Source: Bromus sterilis (lineage: Eukaryota; Streptophyta; Magnoliopsida; Poales; Poaceae). Taken from it: a stretch of 64,000 nucleotides of DNA. Positions 44,146 to 57,066 of this stretch are shown piece by piece (the stretch's first letter is position 1; each line of letters opens with the position of its first letter). Under the pieces are notes generated by a model that was given only the letters and a program-made list of their open reading frames with translations, was not told the DNA's origin and searched no databases. The position numbers and the translations under genes were made by a program. The DNA lies in contig OX465598.1 in the NCBI GenBank assembly GCA_950022295.1, positions 182,275,501-182,339,500 of the forward strand, written 5' to 3'.

Positions 44146-47100
44146 TGTGACGCCCCCAAAATCAGACCGTGTACAGTAATCATACACACAGGGTACACGA
44201 CTGAGATTAGGGTGCCACGGTGATAATATCACAGCACAACACTAAACACAAAAGGATAAACAAATATGTTACAATGGAGGGGGTCACGCGGACCCGAATA
44301 CATAAGTCATACAAGCCATAATATCTGAGTACAGACATAGTTAGTCAAGTTTTGCCTTAAGAAGGCTAGCACAAATCACATCAGAGATACAGATCGAAAA
44401 GGCGAGGCCTCCTGCCTGGGATCCACCGAACTACTCCTGGTCAACGGGGAACTCAATGTCGTAGTAGGCGCCTCCGGGGTACTCCTGCTCCTGGGCTCCA
44501 ACGTCGGCTGCAACGGCCGATCAGGCAAAACAGTAAAGGAAATAAAGCAGGTGAGTATCTAGTATACCCGCGAGTCTTACGTCCGCTACTAAGCATTATG
44601 CATTTTATCAACGGAAAGAAGAGGTTGTATATAGTGGACTGAAAGACAGAAATCCAGAGCAAGGGTAAGAAGCTAGGCCTAACGAAGACTAGCATCTTCC
44701 GACGATGTCTTGCAGCATGAGGTAAGAATCAGCCAACAGTTTATATAAAGCATAAAGTAACAATGCAGCAGAAGTTGCTGCAGCATTGTATAATAATAAG
44801 TTGTAATAATTAGCAATGCCTCCGAGTTCACCTCCTCGACATCCCCGCGAGGAAGAAAACCCGGAACCATACAGCTTAATAATAATAGTTTCTAGTGGTA
44901 AGATCCAGCTTCAGCATAAAGCGTCCTGTTACCGTGGACACGGCTATTCGAATAGATTAATCTTCCCTGCAGGGGTGCACTTGTGTTACGCTACACGCAA
45001 ACATCTCCAGGGTGGCGGGAACCTTGTTAGGGAACGCTCCACCGAGGCTATCCGACACTTCATAGCCCATCTTTCAAACTCAATAGAGAGGTCATCCGCC
45101 GGTCTAAATCCTAAGTACGTCGAGCCTTGGACCCCAACCCGAACGTACTCCTGCACGGTGCGTGACTGGCCGGTGAAGTTAAAGCAAATCCAAATAAGAC
45201 ATCACCGCGCGAGCAAATAAGACAACACCACTTCCCGGCAATCAGCCCGCAGTACTGCTGACGTCTGAAGAGTCCTCGGACGACACTACGAAGCAGAGGA
45301 GCCCATAACTCGTAATTCCCACGGGTAGGTAGTGCGTACATGGCGTATAGCCAACTCAAGACATTCACTGAACCATTTAGCATTTTAATTAACCTGCGTG
45401 ACAACCGTTATCGTTGCCCCAACTTAACCAACCCGCGGACAACGACAGCAGCCAGGACCACCAGTACATCGGTGCCTGCCCTGTCGTCCCACCAAGTCAC
45501 TGCGGTTACCAACAAGGTGAACCGTCTCCTTACCTTGTCTCGCGTGTGCTCCTGGGGGAGCTCGAATTTCGTAGTTTGGTAACTCTCGTGGCCAACGATC
45601 AGGGGCCAAGCACACCGATACACTGGTCGTACCCTCCCTGTCGTCCCGTCGCAATACCTCTCGCGGGCACCGTTGGGTCGCCCGACTTCTTACCTGAAGG
45701 ACAATCGCCGTTCAGGACCCTATGGCGGTAAGACAAAGTCAGCCTCGAGTGGAGTACAAGGATTACTCCTTGATAGCTCACACTTGAGGTGACTAGGCAT
45801 AACCCAGATAGGGGCCTTAGACGGTGTCTGCATTGTACCGTACCTGTGCAGTTATAATATTTGTATCCGCGTTCACCCCCCTGAGTGATCACGGCCCTCT
45901 ATCTAATCCTAGCTAACAATGCGCAGGGCTCACTGCTGAATAATGCATAATAATAATAGGCAGCATAGGATAGAGGAAGGCACATCAAGGGGTGACAATG
46001 ACAGGTTATGCAATTGAATAGGATGGTAACGTAGCAGCAGCAGTAACAATGCCTAGTGCAAGAAATGTACGGAAAGATAGGCGATATCTGGGGAAGAGAA
46101 TGGCTCTGCTTGCCTGCAAGCTCGACGGTAGTAGTAGGGTCGTCGACGACGTAGTCGTACTCAGCAGCGGTGTAGTCGACGGCAGCAGCGGGGTCTACCG
46201 GAGATTAAGGGGGGGGGGAGAAACAGTAAATACACATCAAGCATATACAAACAGATGCATGACATGGCAGATGAAATGTTAACGGTATTCTAACGCAGTG
46301 CAATGTACATTGTTCGGAACGGAAATTCATCTGAGGATGAGCTACCGGCTCCGGATGATTACCGGACAGGGTGTCCGGAAGGGGAAGGATCAAGCCGGAG
46401 GTGTCGTGGGTACCGGACAAACATAAGGGGGGTGTATCCGTGCTAGTTGATCTATTCCGAGAAACATTCGTGTTCGGAATAAATTCATCCGGGCACTCTA
46501 CTAGTACCGGACCATTTATCGGACTGCCGGTCCGGAGGGGGAACGGTTCGATGTTCGTTGTGTTAGAGGGGTGTGATAGGCATACGGATAGCGTATTCGT
46601 ATTCGTTATATTTTTCTGATCAATTTTCATGTATAAAGTTTTTGCATCCGAGTTACGGTTTAAAAGTTATTGAATTTCAAAGTTTTAAATCATTTAAATG
46701 ATTTTCTGAATTTCTTTTATTATTTATTTAACATTATCCAGAACATTATCCAAAACATTATCCAAAACAGTGACTGACATGTGGGACCCACATGTCAGCC
46801 TCTATTTATTTATAAAACATTTTAATAAATCAGAAATGCCTCTGGACCCACATGTTAGTGACTCAATTTATATAAATTCATTTTAATTATTAATCTGACA
46901 GTGGGTCCGAGATGTCATTGACTCCAGAGCTGATTAAACCTGTTTAATTAAACTAAATGGCTAGGGGACCCACAAGTCAGTGACTGTGGGGGGTTTATTA
47001 TTCAATTAAACTTCTCAGTTAAACTAACAGAGTAATTAGCCGGGGGGGGGTCCACTGTCAGTGGCCCATTAGGGGTGGGATTAACCCCTAACGAAAGATC

Positions 47101-48583
47101 TGACGAGGGGGGCCCGTCTGTCATCCTCACCGGAGGGCTCACCGGAGCCCGTCGACGGCGCACGCGCTACAGGCTACGGGAGAGGGCACGGTTAGTACCA
47201 TTCGACGCGGACGACCACGGGGAGGAGTTTGGGGGCGGTGCGGTGGCTTGGGGTCGCGGATTCGTCGCCGGCGACAAGGTAGGCGGTGGGTACGCTACGG
47301 ACCTCGTCGGAGTCGTCGATTTCGAGGGAGGCCTAGAGCATGTGGTACACGGTTGAGCACCTGGGAACGCTGCGAGGAATACGACGCGGAAGAAATGCCA
47401 TTCGCGTGCTCCAGGCCACGGTGGAGGGCTCGCCGGCGGCGAGGCGCTTCTGCCCTAATGGCAGATCGGCCCATGGGGCACGGGAGGGGGAACGGGGCGT
47501 TGCTGGTGGTAGGGGAGCTCACCAGGAACGTGTAGAGTCTGGCAGCGAGCTCGACGGAGGTGCGAGGTGGCCGGAATCGACGTCGAGGTCGCGGCGGCCG
47601 GAGCGGGGAACGAAGACGAGGGCGAGGCGAGGGAGGGCTCCCGGCTTGATTCCTTGCTGGACTTGATGAAGACGACGACGGTGCAGATGTTGGACGCGGT
47701 GGCGTAGGCGGTAGTGGCCGTTGGCCGCGTGCGGCCACGACAACGGCGACGGCGGCGCTCGGGAATTTTTCCCCGACGATGGCGAGAGGAGGAGGAGGGG
47801 AATGGGGTGGGGGGCGTGTCCAGGGAGTGGGTGGGGGCGTGCTTATCGCGTCTGAGGCGTAGGGGAGGTGGGGGTGGCCGGCAGAGCTCCCGGCCACGGC
47901 GAGCTCGCCACGGCGACGGGGCAGGTGACAGAGGGGACGGGGGCAGGTGGAGAAGGAGGTGGGCCGGGTGGTGGGCCTCGCCCCAGGCGAGGAATTACCA
48001 CTTTGTTTTTATTTGCCTTTTTCATTTACTGTTACTGCTAGAAACAATTAATTTAAATGCTAAAACATTTTTATAAAAGGTGCCAGTGGTTTCTAAATTA
48101 GGTGTATGTCACATGTAGGTGACACAAAAGGTTTGGTGCATTTTAAAACTCAGTGGGTATTTCCTTTAAATATTTTAGGATTAAAAAGGGCCTTATAAGC
48201 TACTGTTATAATTGTTTGGGATTTTCCATAACTTCAAAAAATTACCAAAGCTGGTCCAACATGATTATAATGATTTTAGGCAATTTACAAAAATAGTGCC
48301 ATGATTTTTGGAACAACTTTATTTGAGCACTTTTGTTTTATTTTTCATTCAAAGAAGTTTCAACTAGGGTTTGGTTTGTTAGATGAGCAAGGTGCATTTG
48401 GCTTTGGGTTTTGATCCCAAGGGCTCAAGTACATGGTGCATGGGGTGTTGATCAACCACAGCAAGGTTTGATCATTAGCATCACAAAGTTTTATCAAGGA
48501 CAAGGGAGATCAATCAGTGATAATCCAACAGTGATGATCAACAGTAATGATGGTTACTGTTACAGGCATCTGAGGGTGTTACA
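44146..48583 (-). mobile_element. Element C: long solo LTR (4.4 kb) in the 5' LTR of element B
   Basis: On the - strand it starts TGTAACACCCTCAGATGC and ends gggggcgtcaca. The exact duplication GCACA (44,141-44,145 and 48,584-48,588) frames it. No gag or pol frame, primer site or internal direct repeat of the ends was found over 4,438 bp. It is best explained as a solo LTR of a long-LTR gypsy element, although a non-coding large derivative cannot be fully excluded. A strongly GC-rich block at 47,090-47,960 followed by AT-rich DNA resembles the transcribed part of such LTRs. Open frames in it are composition artefacts. Confidence 0.85.
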
Positions 48584-51002
48584 GCACACATAGTATCATA
48601 TATGTATATCAAGGCTAGCTTATTCAACATAACTATAGCGGAAGCAAAAGCATGTAACGAGGAGTCCCATCAACATCCACAAGCGAACATGCTGAGTGTA
48701 GACCCGCAACCCTAAATGCACCTTACTGGTCGTCTGAAAAACCTGCAACACCGAAGGTTACAGCCCGACAACGGGTCAGTACATCTGATTTGTACGGCAA
48801 GTGACACGGAAAAGGTATATATAAAGGACCTACAACTACATGCAAAGTGAGTCAAAGGAAAGGCTTATGGTTTTGTTTTGCAGAAAGCTGATTTTCTCCT
48901 GAACTAAACTAGTCAAAATTTTAGTTTAACTTACTACTTAAGAACGAACTGGGCGAACCAGTTCCAAAACCACACCCTTTATTAAATATTGCCCACTCCA
49001 ATTATTATGGTGATTCATATGTCAAGATCCTCCAGTAACAGTAATGTCTAGTAACTCAAGGATGTCCATAACCGGGGACACGGCTAATCATGATTAGTTT
49101 TTACTCTGCAGAGGTTAGTACACTTTCCCCGCTGGACTCAACCCGAAGATTGAGAAGAAGTCTTTCAGAAGAGGTCACCTACACCCAACGGCAAGCCGGT
49201 ACCACCTATCACATCTACATATGCTAGCTTTGCACGGGAGAGGCTTCCTACATCGTACTCAACTAAGCCAGAGCCCATATGGCCAGCGGCTGTACACGGA
49301 AGCTCCTAGTCACCAAGTATGTCTGATCTTTTTGAGCCTGGATGGCGCCCACTTACGTTCAGAGGGTAGGTACCATGACGTACTGTCGACCACCAAAACC
49401 AACCATTAGGGTTACAACCTGGTCTCGCCCTTAGATAAGGCACGAGCCCCCATGAAGCACTCCCTGCCCGTCCATAAGTGATTTCTATTTATTATAAAGT
49501 TGCTACACAAATTATTAAATAGCTCACATGCACTCCATGAATTTGCACAACACAAACCACGTCTACAAAGCATAGCAATAAAGTAACAACACGTGCTAGG
49601 TTGATCTACAAATACAAGTCAAGACATGTGGCTATCCTAACTGGTTTTGCAGCAACAGTAAAGTAAACTACCTATCATGCAATAGGGTGATATTCTTAAC
49701 ATAATGCATATAGAAAAATTATAGGTATGCGTATGTTCAAAGCATCACTTCTCTTCTTCCTGTTCCTGACGATCACAATCCTCACAGAACGATGCGGCGC
49801 ACTCCGGACAATCTATACGAGCAAACATAGCACCAATCAACATATACTCAATACAAATATGCACAAACAGTAATAAACATACAAAGAACAGTAGCAAAGC
49901 TTGCCTAATAGAAGCTAAGCTTGAAGTACTCGACAAAATAAAACTAACGCAAAAAGAAACGGCGCAAACGGGCGCACCGTTAAAAAGATACGGCTACCGG
50001 AAGTTCAAATTTGATTCCGCTTGGGATTCAAATTTGAAAACTTCAAACTTCTGTAAAACTTAGTCTACTGTCTAGATCTTTTCGACACGGTCGCAACGCA
50101 AGTGGAATCACTCGATTCCGAGCTTCGGTTAAAAAGTACTCGCGAAAACGGTACCGGGTGGAATCATGGTCCAATCTACAAAAAGGACCGATCCGCAAAT
50201 AAAATAACTTGAAAAAACGCGATCGGGCCCCCGGTGCGGAATTGACCGGATCTGGCCGGCGTTTGACCGGAGGCGGCGGCGGGCCAGCGCGCGGCGCGGC
50301 GGCGCCCGTGGCGGCACGGGGTGCAGCAAGAAGGCGCGGGGTGGCGACGGGGCTCACCGGCGCGGCGACGGCGGTCGGGGCGGCGGCGCACTCCGGCGGC
50401 GGCTTCGCGGGTCGGGCAAAAATCCCTAATCCGTGGACCCGCGGACGTTTTTATAACCCGCTCCAAAAATATATATTTTTTAAATCCGAAACAAATACGA
50501 ATTCGGCCAGGCGGGAAAAAAACAGTACATGCCCATTAGGGCCAAAATCATTTTAGAAAAATCACGGATAATTATTTTTAATTTCCATTTTCATCAAAAC
50601 TTTTAAAATAATAAAATTGAATTTTTGGCATTAACAAAATATTAAATAAAAATAAAAACTTCGCAACTTATTTTTAAATAATTTTAAATACTTTTCCGGC
50701 AATTTAAAAATACCGAAAACTCCAAAAAATGATTTTAAAACTTTTCGGGAGCATAAATAAATTCCCAAATTTTTTTTAGAAATTATTTATAACCCAAAGT
50801 AAATTTAAAATGTCTCCAAAAATATTTTAAATATTTTCCAAAAATTAAAAAATGGGATAAGTCATTTTATATCCTCTCCAATAAATTGCCTTAAGTTGAA
50901 AAATGTTTAAAATATTTTTAAAACTCCAGAAAAATGCGGAAACAGCATGAGATGCATAAGATGATCTATTAACATCCGAATTTAGAAAATTGGGATGTTA
51001 CA
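48584..51002 (-). repeat. 5' LTR of element B, main part
   Basis: It continues the 75-bp piece at 44,071-44,145 after removal of element C; 48,584-48,588 is the GCACA target copy. It is collinear with 35,813-38,315 and ends gatgttaca at 51,002. Confidence 0.92.
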
Positions 51003-51685
51003 TGCTCATAGTTTATAACGGGTTCAATACCTTTATCAATTTCCCAGTCTTCAGTGTTCTTCTGGATCCTTTCTATAAGATCCCATTTTTCTTCCATACT
51101 TCTGGTCTGGAATACCCCGCTAGAGGAGGCATCCAACATCTCCCTGTCCCGACAAGAAAGCCTGGCATAAAAATTTGTAAGTATAATTTCCTTGGGGAGT
51201 TCATGGTTTGGGCATTTGAGCATCAGGGACTTTAGTCTCCCCCAAGCTTGAGCGATGCTCTCTCCGTCGCGAGACCAAAAGTTGTAGATGTAGTTCCTGT
51301 CTTGGTGAATTTCACGAAGAGGATAAAACTTTCTATAAAAGAGAGACATAAGCTCTGGCCATTCAAGCAGATCAGAGTTATCGAGTAGCTTATACCAATC
51401 TGAAGCTTTATCTTTGAGTGATACGGAGAATAATTTCTTCATGATGAACTCCATTGTTACACCTACAAGCTTAAATAAAGAACATAATTGTGATAAATAT
51501 AGCAGGTGTTCTCCCGGATGTCCTTCTCCTGTATAATGATTAGCCAAGACATAATCTACAATACCAGATGGTATTTTATAGGGCACAATTTCAGTAGGGG
51601 TAGTAGTGACCACCACAGTCGTGGGGCGGCTCCTTACCAGCAACGAACCAACAGTAGAAGAGTCCATAAGGACTGAAGGTAACAA
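51003..51685 (-). pseudogene. Gag of element A, cut by element B
   Basis: It is a gag capsid-type frame of about 230 codons. Landmarks are IPSGIVDYVLANHYTGEGHP, FSVSLKDKASDWYKLL, FYRKFYPLREIHQDRNYIYN and WGRLKSLMLKCPNHELP. It starts 48 bp downstream of the primer site. The frame is open until the TGCTC target site where element B enters (51,003-51,007). It lacks its continuation, which lies at 35,736 and lower. Confidence 0.85.
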
Positions 51686-51763
51686 TAGAAAATAAAGGTT
51701 TCCTTACCGGCTTCACTTACCAATAGCGCTACACTCCCTGGCAACGACGCCAGAAAAGCTCGT

Positions 51764-53335
51764 TGATGGCGGTGAAGTTAATAGGTTTAGTGGGATTGCC
51801 TCCCCCGTTAACCGCGCCAATAAACGATTCTTGATAACCCACAAGTCTAGGGGATCAATTGTAGCTTTTCGATAAATAAGAGTGTCGAACCCAACGAGGA
51901 GCAGAAGGTGCTGATAAGTGACACTGGATAAGGAAAGGCTGCACACACTCAAAGGTAAATATTTAGGGGTTTTTGGTTTAAGCAACAGAAAAGTAAAAGA
52001 CAAGCAAAGTAAACAGGGTAACTGAGGAGTAGCAAGTGGCCCAATCCTTTCACAAGGATAAGCCTATGAACTAAACTTATAAAAGCTAAAGCGTTCTCGA
52101 GAACACATGGGAGAGATAGCCAAGTTACTTTCACCATACTCCGCCAAGTAATATGTATTGTGTTGATAAGTGTCGGTGGGTGGATCAATGATAGTACACC
52201 TTCTAGACTAAGATAAGTGTACTCTTATGATGACACACCTTGCAAGCATCCGCAAATACAAGTTAGTAATTAAGGCATAAGCCTAACCACAACATTACGA
52301 TCAAGGAAACTCCCTTGTGCAAAAGTGTGCGAACTGGGGTTCAGGTTTCTGTCACTCCGGCAACCCACCATAAGCATCCTTTGTGCACAATGTATTCCTC
52401 TAGGCCCATGAAAGGTGAAGTGTTAAGTGTTCGACTCACATAACACCACTAGAGAAATAACAACACAACTTAAGTATCAAACAACACATAACACTTCAAC
52501 ATCATATGACTACTAACAACTAGACTTCTCCCATTTTCTCAAGAACTAAAGTAACTACTCACAAGACATAAAAGAGATCATGATCAGAGGTGATAGATGG
52601 GTGGCAAACAATCTGGACACAATGATATTTCTCCAACAAAAATCAATAGCATTCACCACAAAGTAGTAATCAACACCAACAGAGTAGAGAGGATAGATAG
52701 TACGGATTACAACACAAGTTTCAATTGTGAGATGAAATGGGATGGAGATGGAGATGGTGCTGATGTTGGGGATGATGTTGATGATGATCTCGATGATGCC
52801 CGTGACGACGATGATGATGGCGACGATCTCCCCTTCCGGGAGGTGATCTCCCCGACGGAATCTTCCCGTCGGAGATGGATTTTCTCTTCTGTAGGTTTCC
52901 GCCCCGTGGCGGCGGCGAAACACGAAAACTCTTTTCTATTTAGGGTTTCTACCCCAGGGGGGTCTTATAGGCGAGAGGGGGCACCGAGGGGGGCCACCAG
53001 GCATCCAGGAGGGTGCTTGGCGCGGCCAGGATGGGGGCCGCGCCAGTCACCCTTCTGGCTGCCTGGTGGGTCCCCTCACCTCCATCCTCGGTGATCCCCA
53101 GTCAATCTTCATAAAAACACTCCCCGTAAATTTTCATCGCATTTGGACTTGATCTGATTTAGCAACTTGGTGTCCACTTTTCACCGCTGAATCTGGTTCT
53201 GCTGCTTCGACACCGGAAAGTTGTAAACTGTGTAAAACAAGCCAAAACAACATAAGAACAATACTTTAAAGTGGAATATATCAATGAATAGGATGAAATT
53301 ACAATATAAAATAGTGATGTATTTTGGACGTATCA
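51764..53335 (-). repeat. 5' LTR of element A
   Basis: The LTR is 1,572 bp with TG...CA ends, and the 5-bp target repeat CGTTC lies immediately outside. A GAT-rich simple-sequence stretch lies at 52,737-52,835. The primer site of A is 11 bp inside. Confidence 0.9.
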
Positions 53336-55106
53336 CGTTCCCCCGCCAAGAGAGGCGGCGCGACGCATACCACATAGAAGTCGACGTGCAGGGACGGCCG
53401 AGTGGACCGCGCAGCGCGACGCTACGACTCGAAGGAGCGACGCAGCGGCAGCGCGCAGGTCAGGGCAACGGCGGGGAAGACCTCGGGGTGGTTGAAGGGA
53501 CCGCGCGCCACTGTCGCTACGACCCGACGAGGCGACATAGCGGCAGCACGAGGGTCGGTGTACCCTCGGGAACAGCCTAGAGCGGATGGCCTCGGGGCGG
53601 CGATTGACCGCGGGCCGCCGAAGGGGCGACGCAGCGGCGGCGCGCGGGTTGGTGCAACCACGGGTACGGCCTCGGGGCGGTGGCGTGGACCGTGAGCCAC
53701 GGCGCAAAAGTCGGTGAAGCCACCGGGAGATCCATGGGGGCGGAGCCACGGCCCGAAGGGGCGACGCGGTGGCCGCCTGATGCTCGATCGGTGGTAGGCG
53801 CTCGTACTCGGAGGCGTTCGGCTCGGAATCCTGCGGGGCACACGCGGACGACTGCGCGGGTCATCGACGCGACGCGGATGGGGCGATCGCGGGCGGGCGG
53901 GTGATCAAGCCGATCGCCCACGAGGTGGAGGGGTGTCGCTCGGCGTGATGATGGCGGCGGTGGGCCGAGCGGATCCAACCAGCGCAAGTCCAGGCGGCGT
54001 GGGGCCGGTTGACACGGTGCCGGACGACGTCGGGACAGCGGACGCGGGTCCGGTCGGCGCACGAACGGACAGCGTGGGGCCAACCGGCCCAAGTGCAGGC
54101 GGAGTCGGGGACGTCGCGGGTGGCAATGATGGCGGTGGAGGATGCCCGATCAGAAACAGACGCGGCGACGGTCGATGACGACAACGTGCGGTGCCGACGC
54201 GCGGAAGGCGGCCCTCATGGGCCGCTGCATCGCGCGAAAGCGCCGAGGCGACGTAGATGCCGCGTGGACAACAGCCGTTGCCGGCCGGCGCGCGGCGCGT
54301 GGGTCGTTGGGTCGATGAAGAGGCCGACAACCGCGCCGGAGTCGGAGTAGAGGCGCGGTAGATCGACGACGACGGTGGGCGACTCAAACCGATCTTAGAT
54401 CGGAAAACCAAAAAAGAGTGTCGATCAAAGACGACCGGCGCGAGAGAAAAAACCCCGATCAAGAGATTGGGAGAAAAGATTCTAGGGAAGCCGATCCACG
54501 GGATCTGCGGAGGAACCCTAGCTACGGGCGGCGCGACCCCTAGCGCTGGCGATCATGGATCGGTGCTGGGGGCGGCGCGGGTGGAAGCGACGGCGGCGGC
54601 TAGGGTTTAGATCGTGTTTATGCTGATACCATGTAGAGGGATAGAGAGGTGTGGAGGAGTCGATGGATGTTGTATTGAGCCTCATGGGCGAGTATATATA
54701 GGCGTACAAGGGGTTATCTTGGAGTGCAAGACAAGACACAAGAGTCCTATCTACCCTAGAATACCTACACGTACACGTATACTCTAACAATTAGTATAGG
54801 CGTTTATACATGTAATTATGACCCATTTACTGGGGTATTGAAGGGGCAGAGGCGCACTCTATATAAGCCTCCCCCCTCACCCTAGAAAGGGTTACACACA
54901 CATCAAACTCAAACTCTCAGAAAGAACACCCCAGTCAGCCTGGGACAGGACTAAGTTTTTTTATCTCTAAGAAGAGGCCTAACCTGTATAATCATCTTTG
55001 CGTACATATCCATATAACTCCAATCACATCCCTATATCTATTGTCAGGATTATATCCATGATAGTTGGCGCCCACCGTGGGGCTGAGTTGATCAACAATC
55101 GCAAAG

Positions 55107-56687
55107 ATGGTTTTCTCTTCGTCTTCCTCGTTGATTCGCGGCCCCGAGCTCATCCACGGCGAGATGTTTTTCTTCGGATCGTTAGCCTTTGTGGCCGATG
55201 ATTCTGCTTGGTTAGCAGACGCGCCACTCCAAGCACAATTGTTGCCTTTAAGAGGCATCGTCCATTTTCGAGCTGATGAATCGGGGGATCTGCACCTCCA
55301 ATTGTCTGCTCAGCAGAAAACAGGTGCCCATTTGTCCGTTCATCGCAAGAAGAAGCGTTCGAGTCGTCCACGCGTTCCTCACCGCAACAAGCAAGTGATG
55401 GTGCAACAGGTGGTGGTCATAGACTCGGTGGAGTCTGCACAACAAGCCCTTGATGAACTGATAGCAAGAGAAGGCCCGGGGGCGTCCATTCTGCATCTCT
55501 TCAACTCGGTTGAGGAGGAGGGTATGTAGATATTTGACCCAGAGCCTGATATGGAACAAGAAGGAAGCAGCGGTGGTCCCATCACAGTTGCAGAAGTTTG
55601 CATGGCGGAAACACCACCACCACAACCGTCACCAGTCCGAGTTGAAGCAGCTCGGAATGAGGCTAATAGCCCATCTGGGGCCAATAATCGTGAACCAGGT
55701 CGGCGTACATCTGCCTTCCGGAGATTGGAGCTCGGAGGGTCAAGCCGGCTGCCCCAACCGCTTACTCGGGAAGAGCAAGAAAGCGTAGAGGCAGCAGAGC
55801 GTCCAATGCACACCCCCGTCGATACGGCTACTCCAAAAGGGCGATGCCTAGAAGCAGCCAAATTAACTAACCTTGCTGAACGGGAATGCTTGTCCGAGTA
55901 AGAAAACACGCTAGAGCGCCATGCCCGAGAAGTTGCTCGTCTCAAGCAAAGCAGAACCAGTCGAGTGGATCGTGCTAGGTTTCATCGGCAAGACCAGGCT
56001 CTCCCTTCGATGGCCACATGTCCGGTTTGATTCAGCGAAAGGATTCGTTCCACTTCGATTCCTCCTCACTTCCGAATAGCACAAGGGGTGGACAAGTACC
56101 GAGGGGATGAAAAACCTTAGACTTGGCTGGATGATTACAAAATAGCAGTGCAGATAGGAGGTGGAGGGGATGAGATAGCAATGATGCATCTCCCTCAAAT
56201 GTTGGAGGGCTCATCTCAGACATGGTTGAATCAATTGCCCCCTAACAATATCTGGATTTGGGAAGATTTGGAGAGGGTTTTTGTCAAAAAATTTGAAGGA
56301 ACTTACAAACGTCCTGGAGGTTTGACCGAGTTGCAGCTGTGTGTTCAGGGAAATACCGAGTCTACTCGGGACTACATTCAGCGGTGGATTACGGTCCATA
56401 ACTCGGTGGAAGGAGTCTCCGAGTTCCAAGCCATTCACGCCTTCAAGCAAGGGGTTAATTACAAAGAACGGAGTCTCAAGTTAGCAAGGTCTCCTCATGT
56501 CAATTCACTCAGGAGACTAATGGAAATTGCAAATAAATATGCCAATGGTGAGGAGGAAATTCGCCAGAACAACCAACAACATCGAGGGGGGGGGGGGGTA
56601 GCAGCTCGGCACCAAACCCCAAGCCAAAGGCTGGTGGCAGCAATAAGCAAAAGTCAGAAGATGCCCCAACATATGCCGATTTGGTAG
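55107..56687 (+). pseudogene. Gag of element E
   Basis: One frame runs from 55,107 (shortly after the primer site) to 56,687. It is broken by in-frame stops at about 55,527, 55,899, 56,026 and 56,117. The capsid part is legible (MMHLPQMLEGSSQTWLNQLP, VFVKKFEGTYKRPGGLTELQ, RLMEIANKYANGEEEIRQN). This is the Tat-lineage gag pattern. It is non-functional as read. A poly-G run at about 56,586 may add a frameshift. Confidence 0.82.
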
Positions 56688-57066
56688 CAGCGGCAAACGC
56701 CTCTGGAATTCATGGGAGAATGCAGCCAAGAAAGGAATGGCAGCCTTGTCAGAAACAACAGCAACTGAGGATGATGTCTTAGATCAGCCCTGCCCTCTTC
56801 ATACAACCCGAGATGCTGAAGGAAAGTTGATCCTCCCAAGGCATACAACTCGGCCATGTCGTTTGATCAGAAGGGCATATCAGAATGCGAAGGCAGGACC
56901 TCATTAAGATAAAGAAAACAATAAGAAGAAGACAGCCAACTCGGACCTGGATAGTGATGGCTACCCCCGAGAAGATGCCGTGCTAGTTATTTTTGCCGGT
57001 CGAGAATAAAAAAGACTTGAGAAAATACGATTCATAGAAGTCAACTCGTCAGCCCCGACAGTTCCG

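Larger units (their letters stand above)
35737..51002 (-). mobile_element. Element B: Tekay-type chromovirus (Ty3/gypsy), nearly complete, with nested element C
   Basis: It is inserted in gag of element A with the exact duplication TGCTC (35,732-35,736 and 51,003-51,007). Its 3' LTR (left) is 35,737-38,315 (2,579 bp). Its 5' LTR (right) is 44,071-44,145 plus 48,584-51,002, split by element C. The ends are TGTAA...TTACA. The primer site tggtatcagagc is at 44,068-44,057 and the polypurine tract at 38,331-38,318. Order on the - strand: leader ORF, gag, zinc knuckle, protease, RT, RNase H, integrase, chromodomain. Two TAG codons break gag-pol, so this copy as read is not autonomous. The LTRs differ by scattered substitutions and small indels, including about 60 bp missing at the C insertion side. 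Confidence 0.92.
30475..53335 (-). mobile_element. Element A: Athila-type Ty3/gypsy retrotransposon, interrupted by element B
   Basis: It is inserted in element D with the exact duplication CGTTC (30,470-30,474 and 53,336-53,340). The 5' LTR is 51,764-53,335 (1,572 bp; on the - strand TGATACGTCC...ccgccatca). The primer site tggcgtcgttgccagggagt at 51,752-51,733 is the usual Athila-type site. Gag lies at 51,685-51,003, and the gag/protease/pol remainder at 35,736-31,451. The 3' LTR survives only as 271 bp (30,475-30,745), identical to the matching end of the 5' LTR over most of its length. The segment expected between 30,746 and the LTR start is missing. Internal motifs such as LGHKIS...GIEVDK and GFYRRFIKDFSK support the Athila lineage. 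Confidence 0.9.
29270..54789 (-). mobile_element. Element D: non-autonomous copia-like retrotransposon without polymerase
   Basis: The LTRs lie at 29,270-29,426 (157 bp) and 54,632-54,789 (158 bp). Read on the - strand, they run TGTTAGAGTATA...ctctatcc(t/c)...TACA. The target duplication ATTAG is exact (29,265-29,269 and 54,790-54,794). The primer site tggtatcag directly follows the 5' LTR (54,631-54,623), and a polypurine tract ctgagggggag precedes the 3' LTR. The internal part (about 2.3 kb, excluding nested element A) is strongly GC-rich. It contains no recognisable gag, protease, integrase or reverse transcriptase. It carries imperfect tandem repeats of about 105 bp (29,868-30,075) and a GC-rich repetitive stretch at 53,400-53,720. 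Confidence 0.88.

Noticed and set aside
47295..47897. 200-codon Pro/Arg/Ser-rich frame on the - strand
   Set aside because: It lies in the GC-rich part of solo LTR C. Overlapping open frames on both strands show it is a GC-content artefact.
44146..48583. Complete non-coding element (LARD) rather than solo LTR
   Set aside because: No internal direct repeat of the termini and no primer site were seen, so a solo LTR is simpler.
53577..54462. Overlapping 171- and 185-codon frames on the - strand of element D
   Set aside because: GC-rich repetitive DNA with open frames in all phases. No domain or start context is supported.
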